In this document: positions 1 to 4,272 of the stretch, one piece after another
Layout of the letters: every line of letters starts with the position of its first letter
Numbering within the stretch: position 1 is the first letter of the stretch
Assembly (NCBI GenBank): GCA_027364815.1
Contig: DAHXOQ010000205.1
Location: 1 to 5,456 of the forward strand
Origin: Acidobacteriaceae bacterium
Lineage (GTDB): Bacteria > Acidobacteriota > Terriglobia > Terriglobales > Acidobacteriaceae
DNA length: 5,456 nucleotides
Reading direction: 5' to 3'
Notes under the pieces: generated by a model
The model's input: only the letters and a program-made list of their open reading frames with translations
Told to the model about the DNA's origin: nothing
The model's database searches: none
Made by a program: the position numbers and the translations under genes

Positions 1-444
1 CGCAAAGCGGTCATCCGCCAGAATCGCCGTCTTTCCCAGATTCAACAGCGCATGGACGGGAACGAGCTGAGACTCTTGCTGGGCTGCAATCGCTCGCGCT
101 CTTCCATCGGCAAGCCCGGCAATGAGCCCCGGAGCCAGCGCCTTGTGGCTGTTTCCCACTACCGCGCGCACCCCGGGAATCGCTGCCAACTCTTCCGGCG
201 CACGTTGTGCATAGCACCCCGTCACCACAATACTCGCGGCTGGATTCCTGCGATGCGTCCTGCGAATAAAGGCCTTTGCCGCGCGATCCGCCTCAGCCGT
301 AACGCTGCAAGTGTTCACCACGACGACCTGCGCATCCACCGGCGAATTTTCCACGAGGCCTTCCGCGCGCAGACGATCGCCGACCGCCTCGCCATCCGCG
401 CGAGCCGCTCTGCAACCAAAATTTTCAATGTGGAAGCCGGCCAT
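1..444 (-). CDS. mtaB: MtaB-like tRNA t6A37 methylthiotransferase, N-terminal part (truncated by window edge)
   Basis: The first 148 codons of a MiaB/MtaB-family radical-SAM methylthiotransferase are visible, and the frame is still open at the left edge. Seen: the UPF0004 N-terminal domain with its three cluster-binding cysteines, Cys11 (in NFGCRAARADGE), Cys46 (NTCSVTAEADRAAK) and Cys77 (VVTGCYAQRAPEEL). The NTC-VT...AD...K and VTGCYAQ wording, and the following basic RRTHRRNP segment, match MtaB better than MiaB or RimO. Known of the family: MtaB converts t6A to ms2t6A at position 37 of ANN-decoding tRNAs in the cytoplasm, using S-adenosylmethionine and two 4Fe-4S clusters. The radical-SAM CxxxCxxC motif and TRAM domain would lie outside the window. 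The ATG is 2 bp past the kdsB stop, so translation is probably coupled to kdsB. The exact subfamily is inferred from the N-terminal domain alone. Confidence 0.88.
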   Translation of the reverse strand, partial: MAGFHIENFGCRAARADGEAVGDRLRAEGLVENSPVDAQVVVVNTCSVTAEADRAAKAFIRRTHRRNPAASIVVTGCYAQRAPEELAAIPGVRAVVGNSHKALAPGLIAGLADGRARAIAAQQESQLVPVHALLNLGKTAILADDRFA

Positions 445-446
445 CT

Positions 447-1208
447 TTAACCCGCCCACTGCGATTTTTTGAAATGCGGGCTCTTCAACAACTCCGCTTC
501 AGCGCGTTTCAAATCCTCTTCCGTATCCACGCCAATCGTGTCCGTTGGAGCCTGCGCCACAACAATGCTGATTCCATTCTCGAGCAAGCGCAGTTGCTCA
601 AGCTTCTCAATCAACTCCAGCGGCGATGGTGCCAGTTTTGCAAATTTTTCGAGCGCAGCCTTCCGGTATGCATAAATTCCCAAATGCTTCTGATAGCCAA
701 TATTTCCAGCCTGATCGCGGTCATACGGAATTGTCGCTCTCGAAAATAAAAGCGCACGGCCATCGAGTCCACAAACAACCTTCACTGCATTTGGATTCGT
801 AATCTCTTCTGCACTGCAAGGCGTGGCTAGCGTTGTCACCTCAACCGCCTCATCAGCAAAAGGCGCCAACAGTGCCTGGAAGTGCTCCGGAGTCAGCAGC
901 GGTTCATCGCCCTGAATATTGACGTAAATCTCCGCATCAAACCTCTGCGCAATCTCGAAGACGCGATCCGAACCGCTTGCGCAACTCGCCGAAGTCATCT
1001 CCGCAGGAATCCCGCGCTCGCGGCAAACCGCCAGCACCTCATCGGAATCTGTCGCCACAATCACCTGCTCCATCAATCCAGATTCAGAAGCCGCGCGCCA
1101 GACCCACTCGACAAGCGGGCGACCGGCCAACTCGCGCAGAACCTTGCGCGGCAACCGAGTCGAGCCAAGCCTTGCCGGCACAACCCCGAGAATGTGTTGA
1201 GATTGCAT
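447..1208 (-). CDS. kdsB: 3-deoxy-manno-octulosonate cytidylyltransferase (CMP-Kdo synthetase)
   Basis: This enzyme activates Kdo with CTP to give CMP-Kdo and pyrophosphate, the cytoplasmic step before Kdo is added to lipid A in LPS synthesis. Seen: the nucleotide-binding start VVPARLGSTRLPRK (residues 9-22), ATDSDEV (52-58), SGSDRV (78-83), the metal/sugar-nucleotide motif NIQGDEP (97-103), HLGIYAYR (175-182), EKLEQLRLLENG (201-212) and GVDTEEDL near the C-terminus. The length from this ATG is 253 residues, close to the roughly 250 usual for the family. A longer frame from a TTG at 1247 would add 13 residues ahead of the conserved start and begins only 6 bp after the azoR stop; I prefer the ATG, although neither start has a strong Shine-Dalgarno. 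One oddity: the usual His of the TSxxHxSG(T/S)DR motif is Cys76 here. The gene lies 45 bp downstream of azoR and 2 bp upstream of mtaB. Confidence 0.92.
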   Translation of the reverse strand: MQSQHILGVVPARLGSTRLPRKVLRELAGRPLVEWVWRAASESGLMEQVIVATDSDEVLAVCRERGIPAEMTSASCASGSDRVFEIAQRFDAEIYVNIQGDEPLLTPEHFQALLAPFADEAVEVTTLATPCSAEEITNPNAVKVVCGLDGRALLFSRATIPYDRDQAGNIGYQKHLGIYAYRKAALEKFAKLAPSPLELIEKLEQLRLLENGISIVVAQAPTDTIGVDTEEDLKRAEAELLKSPHFKKSQWAG

Positions 1209-1253
1209 AGAGAAAGTGTAATTGCATACCACTCTCTCTGGCTTCAACTCTCA

Positions 1254-1868
1254 TTAAACCGCCAAAGCCGCAATCTCTTCCTCAGCCTTGGCCACTCCCG
1301 CCAACGAGGCATCACCACCACGCGATTGGTTCTCGGCATGAATGAAGGTAATCTCCTGAATCCCCAAGAAACCAAAAATTGTCTTCAAATAAGGCTCCTG
1401 CTGGTCGAAGGCGCTTGCAGGTGTGTCATGCGGATAGCTGCCGCCGCGTGCCGTAAAGACGTAAGCTTTTTTCCCAGCCGGCAACAGCGGCGCCACGCCA
1501 TTCGCTGTATAAGTGAAGGTTCGTCCCGCGCGCACAATCAAGTCAATCCACGCCTTCAGCGATGCCGGAATTCCCAAATTCCACATGGGCACGCCAAACA
1601 CCAGCACATCGGCTGCAATCAGCTCATCCACAAGCTTGTCCGAGAGGGCAAGTTGCTGCTTCTGCTCTGTGGAACGCGCTTCAGCAGGCGTAAAAAATGC
1701 GCCAAGCGTTGACTCGTCAATGAAAGGAAGTTTTTCCAATGTGGTGTTGTGGTGGATCACTCTTCCATCCGGATGTTGTTCCATCCACTTCTCAACAAAT
1801 TCCGCTGAGAGCTTTGTAGAGACAGACGCTGACCGAGGGCTGGAATCAATGTGCAGTAAGGTAGGCAT
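1254..1868 (-). CDS. azoR: FMN-dependent NADH-azoreductase (quinone reductase)
   Basis: A 204-residue flavodoxin-fold protein of the AzoR (formerly AcpD) family, which reduces azo compounds and quinones by two-electron transfer from NADH through FMN, in the cytoplasm. Seen: the N-terminal phosphate-binding segment HIDSSPRSASVSTKLS (residues 6-21), the FMN-contacting PMWNLGIPASLKAWID (94-109) followed by VRAGRTFTY, the TARGG loop (139-143, SRGG in Escherichia coli AzoR), and the FGFLGI...F.HAE block near the C-terminus. The length matches the family. The ATG has a strong AGGAG Shine-Dalgarno 7 nt upstream, which fixes the start. A perfect palindrome 18 bp upstream of the ATG suggests control by a dimeric repressor, fitting the usual induction of azoreductases by electrophiles or quinones. 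No regulator gene lies in the window. This gene is probably the first of an azoR-kdsB-mtaB transcription unit. Confidence 0.93.
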   Translation of the reverse strand: MPTLLHIDSSPRSASVSTKLSAEFVEKWMEQHPDGRVIHHNTTLEKLPFIDESTLGAFFTPAEARSTEQKQQLALSDKLVDELIAADVLVFGVPMWNLGIPASLKAWIDLIVRAGRTFTYTANGVAPLLPAGKKAYVFTARGGSYPHDTPASAFDQQEPYLKTIFGFLGIQEITFIHAENQSRGGDASLAGVAKAEEEIAALAV

Positions 1869-1886
1869 GAAATTTCTCCTGAAAGC

Positions 1887-1912
1887 AGATTAGTCGTTTG
1901 AACGACTAATCT
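1887..1912. promoter_or_regulatory. 26-bp perfect palindrome upstream of azoR, probable repressor operator
   Basis: Two perfect 12-bp arms (AGATTAGTCGTT and its reverse complement) flank a 2-bp centre. The site ends 18 bp upstream of the azoR ATG, just before its AGGAG. On the minus strand a possible -10 (TAGATT, 1913-1908) overlaps the outer arm, though no good -35 lies 17 bp further up. The position over the start of transcription suits repression. The size and shape fit dimeric TetR- or MarR-class operators; the regulator family is inference. The arms could also fold as a hairpin, but no T-run follows, so a terminator is unlikely. Confidence 0.72.
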
Positions 1913-1946
1913 ACATTTCTTTGGATGGCGTTGAGAAGAAGAAGGT

Positions 1947-1965
1947 TCAAATAAATATTATTTGA
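1947..1965. repeat. AT-rich 19-bp palindrome upstream of azoR
   Basis: Arms TCAAATAA and TTATTTGA are perfect 8-bp inverted repeats around a 3-bp centre (ATA). The site is about 80 bp upstream of the azoR ATG and 35 bp beyond the larger palindrome. It could be a second protein-binding site or an easily melted upstream promoter element. Nothing in the sequence says which. Confidence 0.4.
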
Positions 1966-2018
1966 GCAGAGAATTCTTGGCTGTGATGGGTAAACCTCTT
2001 ACTATCACGCGTCTGCGG

Positions 2019-2057
2019 TTTGACCTTCCGTCACAGCAGTTTGACCTGACCGTCAAA
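2019..2057 (+). repeat. Two tandem TTTGAC-type repeats overlapping the tRNA promoter -35
   Basis: The motif TTTGACCTTCCGTCA (2019-2033) recurs as TTTGACCTGACCGTCA from 2040, exactly 21 bp (about two helical turns) further on. The second copy is also a perfect inverted repeat: TTTGAC, six bases, GTCAAA (2040-2057). The first is only partly symmetric (TGAC...GTCA). The second copy contains the -35 hexamer of the tRNA promoter. Same-face spacing and symmetry suggest a pair of protein-binding sites, but this could be a chance duplication. Confidence 0.4.
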
Positions 2058-2069
2058 GCTCCTTAGAAT
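2041..2069 (+). promoter_or_regulatory. Sigma70-type promoter of the tRNA gene
   Basis: TTGACC (2041-2046), a 17-bp spacer, and TAGAAT (2064-2069) are each one mismatch from the TTGACA/TATAAT consensus at optimal spacing. Transcription would start near 2076, leaving a leader of about 58 nt before the mature tRNA. That leader holds two small hairpins, GCTC/GAGC at 2079-2090 and GCAGT/ACTGC at 2094-2108, and would be removed by RNase P. Confidence 0.75.
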
Positions 2070-2133
2070 CAATAGAGTGCTCGTTTGAGCGCGGCAGTGG
2101 AATACTGCGCGTTCACCCGCACTCCCTCCACAC

Positions 2134-2210
2134 GGCGGAGTAGCTCAGATGGTTAGAGCGACGGATTCATAACCCGTAGGTCGGCGGTTCGATCCCGCCC
2201 TCCGCCACCA
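2134..2210 (+). tRNA. tRNA-Met (anticodon CAT), elongator type
   Basis: A 77-nt cloverleaf with encoded CCA: acceptor stem GGCGGAG/CTCCGCC (7 bp), D arm GCTC...GAGC, anticodon arm 2160-2176 with loop TTCATAA, variable loop AGGTC, T arm GGCGG-TTCGATC-CCGCC, discriminator A, then CCA. Position 1 is a paired G, so this is not initiator tRNA (which has an unpaired first base). A CAT anticodon may be elongator Met or the TilS-modified Ile2 species (AUA-decoding); general resemblance to bacterial elongator Met tRNAs favours Met. One oddity: the loop-closing pair of the anticodon stem would be A-C, a mismatch. A well-formed promoter lies about 90 bp upstream. Confidence 0.93.
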
Positions 2211-2218
2211 GCCTTCGC

Positions 2219-2302
2219 GCAAAGTGCGCGCTACGGCTCGGCAAGCCCTTATTTTGAGCAAAGTGCGCGCTACGGCTCGGCAAGCCCTTATTTTGCGCAA
2301 AG
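2219..2302 (+). repeat. 39-bp tandem repeat, two full copies plus a stub, right after the tRNA
   Basis: Two units, 2219-2257 and 2258-2296, are identical except for the last base. A third copy stops after GCAAAG (2297-2302). Each unit begins GCAAAGTGCGCG and ends AAGCCCTTATTTTG. Within a unit, GCGC-AAAGT-GCGC can form a short hairpin (in the first copy, where the preceding base extends it), and GGCT-CGGCA-AGCC is followed by CTTATTTT, which resembles a weak intrinsic terminator. The array may be a duplicated tRNA terminator or processing region, or a local copy of a genome-wide intergenic repeat. No coding function is supported. Confidence 0.85.
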
Positions 2303-2395
2303 GCTGACCGAACGGCTGGGCTCAAATATCCCTCTGCGCAGCTTCTTTTAGACATGGGCGACGGGACAAAATGCGAAGTTCGCGACAGTGATATG

Positions 2396-2437
2396 TGGGC
2401 TTTGCGCTGATGCGATCAGCGCAAGGCCCATTTGTTT
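2396..2437 (+). terminator. Strong intrinsic terminator downstream of the tRNA region
   Basis: A 16-bp stem (2396-2411 with 2415-2430; one G-U wobble, otherwise perfect) closes a 3-nt GCG loop. The arm core is TGCGCTGAT/ATCAGCGCA, and TTTGTTT follows at 2431-2437. The T-rich tail lies on the plus-strand side, so it best fits termination of plus-strand transcription leaving the tRNA. The hairpin also lies 26 bp past the stop of the convergent lipoprotein gene and may help stop it from the other side, although the sequence there (CACATATCAC) is not T-rich. Confidence 0.82.
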
Positions 2438-2456
2438 ACCATTATCGGTCAAATCC

Positions 2457-3803
2457 TCACTGACAGGTACAGCCGGTGATCACATCGGTATCCATCGTGA
2501 CCGCGCCATTGCGGGCAAGCGCTCTTCCCTCAAGATTCACACCTGTGGTGATGGTGATTGATGTCAGCGCCATAATGTTTCCCTTGAAATCGGAGTACGT
2601 TCCCAGAGTCGCTGAACTGCCAACCTGCCAGAAGACTCTGCAGGCACTTGCGCCGTTGGCAAGGATAATGTGGCTGCCGCTTCCCGTGGTGAGCGTAGAC
2701 GCTATCTGGAAGATGAACACCGCATTCGGGTCGCCCTGTGCATCGAGCGTAAGGTTTCCGGTGACCGCAAGCGATGAGGTAGATTTATAGACGCCCGCTG
2801 TGAGTGTCTTGCCGACCAGGTCGCCGGAAACCGTAGTGGCGCCAGATCGCCCGGCAGCATCGATATATCCAGCGGTCAAAGCTGCCTGTGCCTGGGCTGC
2901 GGCGCTGTCTGCAATGTCGATCGTCCCGCTAGCCAGGCCCGGCGGGAATCCCGTCACAGCCGTACCGGGACTGATGCCCACATCTCCAGAGACCGTAGTA
3001 GACCCGGTATTCGTGACTGCAGATCCAGCCAGTACGGAGAAGCCGCCGATAAATGGACATAGCGCTACCATCTGCCCTTCGATCGTGCAGGGGCCAGTAG
3101 TAAAGGTCTGGGTATAGGGCGCGGCCAAGTGCACTTCGGCCATATCCGCGACTCCGGTGGTCACCATGATCGTGTACTTGGTATTCGGTGACAGACTAGC
3201 CGTGGGTGTGAATGTGGCGTTTTGATTCACCACGTCATAGGTCACGGTGCCGGCCACTCCTTCAATAAGTACGGTGTTGGGATTGATGGTGAGTGAATCC
3301 ATCTGCTCATCAAATGTTACCGTGATCGACTGCGTCAGCGGCACGCAAATGGCACCTGCTGCAAGATTGACCGCGCTAACATCCGGTGGAGATTTGTCTA
3401 TGGTTGCGCGGGTGGTGAATGTGAAATTGAAGGCTGTGGCAAGCGGGGATCCGCTTAAGTCCTGTGCGCCGGTTGTAATACTCGCACTGTAAGTGGTAGC
3501 GGCGGCGTAGTCCGCAGAAGCTTTGAAGTAGCCAATCATGTTGACTGCGTCATAAGTGACTTTGCCTGTTACGCCTGCTACGACAAAGGTGCTGGTGTTG
3601 ATGCTTCCTGGATCCATGGGCTTGCTGAAGACCACAGCAATCGCACGGTTGGTGCCCACTCCACTCGTTTGGGGGACTACCATTGTTACTGTGGGAGCAT
3701 CGGCGGGTGCCGTAACTGGCATACTCTGAACGCCGCCACAGCTTACCAGTAAAGGCGCTACCAGAAGGAGGATTGAATGCTTGAACCGCTGTTGAATTGG
3801 CAT
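2457..3803 (-). CDS. Lipoprotein with two Ig-like (Big_5) domains and a DUF3494 ice-binding-like domain
   Basis: A 448-residue predicted surface lipoprotein. Seen: basic N-terminus, hydrophobic ILLLVAPLLVSC with a lipobox ending at Cys22 followed by Gly-Gly (no Asp at +2, so outer-membrane sorting is plausible). There are two related Ig-like domains, about 36-132 (VVFSKPMDPGSI...FTFTTRA) and 138-237 (VTFDEQMDSLTI...TFTTGP), the pattern of Big_5. Residues about 252-445 form a DUF3494 domain (FSVLAGSAVTNTG, GDVGISPGTAVTGFPPG, GVYKSTSSL, LTLDAQGDPNAVFIFQI, FWQVGSSATLG, ARNGAVTMDTDVITGC). Known of the family: DUF3494 folds as a beta-solenoid, and several members bind ice; others may serve adhesion. 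Ice binding is not shown here. The ATG at 3803 has an AAAGGG Shine-Dalgarno 5 nt upstream and begins the signal peptide directly, so I reject a TTG 20 codons upstream. It is transcribed toward the tRNA and divergently from the S41 gene. Confidence 0.9.
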   Translation of the reverse strand: MPIQQRFKHSILLLVAPLLVSCGGVQSMPVTAPADAPTVTMVVPQTSGVGTNRAIAVVFSKPMDPGSINTSTFVVAGVTGKVTYDAVNMIGYFKASADYAAATTYSASITTGAQDLSGSPLATAFNFTFTTRATIDKSPPDVSAVNLAAGAICVPLTQSITVTFDEQMDSLTINPNTVLIEGVAGTVTYDVVNQNATFTPTASLSPNTKYTIMVTTGVADMAEVHLAAPYTQTFTTGPCTIEGQMVALCPFIGGFSVLAGSAVTNTGSTTVSGDVGISPGTAVTGFPPGLASGTIDIADSAAAQAQAALTAGYIDAAGRSGATTVSGDLVGKTLTAGVYKSTSSLAVTGNLTLDAQGDPNAVFIFQIASTLTTGSGSHIILANGASACRVFWQVGSSATLGTYSDFKGNIMALTSITITTGVNLEGRALARNGAVTMDTDVITGCTCQ

Positions 3804-3916
3804 GTGACCCTTTCTACAAAGCCTGACGACTCGAGAGGAGAACAAACCATGCAGCGGGGTCAACGCCTCTAGGAGTATTAATAGATGAAATTACTTAGCT
3901 AGCGTTTAAGTTGACC

Positions 3917-3981
3917 AAGTGAGTCGATCAAGAAAATTATCGCCATTGCAATCCAAAGCGTCTGCTCATAATCGCTCACTT
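3917..3981. repeat. Long-range inverted repeat AAGTGAG...CTCACTT
   Basis: AAGTGAGTCGAT (3917-3928) is mirrored by ATCGCTCACTT (3971-3981). The arms pair over 11 bp with one bulged base, enclosing about 42 bp of AT-leaning sequence. It could be a structured leader on the lipoprotein transcript, a looped operator pair, or chance. No T-tail marks it as a terminator. Confidence 0.35.
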
Positions 3982-4070
3982 ATGGTAAGACCCTTCAGTT
4001 AGTCTCGACTTCTTTTCTGCCAGCCAAGCGCCAAACCAGAGAATCCACCCTGCGCCACCAGATTCGGGCG

Positions 4071-4200
4071 CCATCCATACTCACTCAACCTCAATCAAAT
4101 CAGATGCAAATCCTTACCACCCTTTAACCTGCCCATCAGTCTGGCCAATCACAGCCTCCCCAACCGCATCCTCACCAAGCCACAAATCTAACCCGTTAAG
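4071..4200 (+). other. C-rich, G-poor tract (rut-like composition) upstream of the S41 gene
   Basis: By hand count the plus strand has 53 C but only 11 G in these 130 bases, and it is largely unstructured with frequent CA/TC steps. This composition is typical of RNA that loads the Rho helicase. If transcription of the S41 gene begins upstream of it, the tract would lie in its 5' leader. If not, it could stop spurious plus-strand transcription. Function is inferred from composition only. Confidence 0.3.
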
Positions 4201-4272
4201 CCCTTTTGCGTTATCATTGCGTCTATAGATACGTGGGGCATTCCCCTGAGAAAGCCTCCATCGGTGGTGTGA

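Larger units (their letters stand above)
3804..4272. other. Intergenic region between the divergent lipoprotein and S41 genes
   Basis: These 469 bp hold no credible coding frame. Both flanking genes point outward, so their promoters should lie here, but no clearly consensus pair was found. A TATAGA -10-like box at 4224-4229 precedes the S41 gene without a good -35. For the lipoprotein, TTGGTC-17-AGTAAT on the minus strand (near 3917-3889) is a weak candidate. A long-range inverted repeat (3917-3981) and a C-rich, G-poor tract (4071-4200) are reported separately. Confidence 0.6.

Noticed and set aside
52..450. Plus-strand frame of 132 codons at the left edge
   Set aside because: It lies opposite the mtaB N-terminal domain, whose three conserved cysteine motifs identify the minus strand as coding.
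1209..1247. TTG-initiated N-terminal extension of KdsB
   Set aside because: It adds 13 residues with no family counterpart and has no usable Shine-Dalgarno; the ATG at 1208 sits just before the conserved ILGVVPAR start.
882..1712. Plus-strand frame of 276 codons across kdsB and azoR
   Set aside because: It is antisense to two well-supported genes, and its Arg/His/Gln-rich composition is typical of a shadow frame.
1887..1912. Palindrome as an intrinsic terminator
   Set aside because: No T-tract follows on either strand and it sits directly in front of the azoR ribosome binding site, so an operator fits better.
2167..2355. Minus-strand 62-codon frame ending in an AEGGIEPPTYGL-like tail
   Set aside because: Its C-terminal end is the antisense of the tRNA gene, a well-known source of spurious proteins, and its repeated AQNKGLPSRSAHF segment is just the 39-bp tandem repeat translated.
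3804..3863. TTG-initiated 20-residue extension of the lipoprotein
   Set aside because: It would put an uncharacteristic stretch before the signal peptide; the ATG at 3803 has an AAAGGG site and begins a textbook lipoprotein signal.
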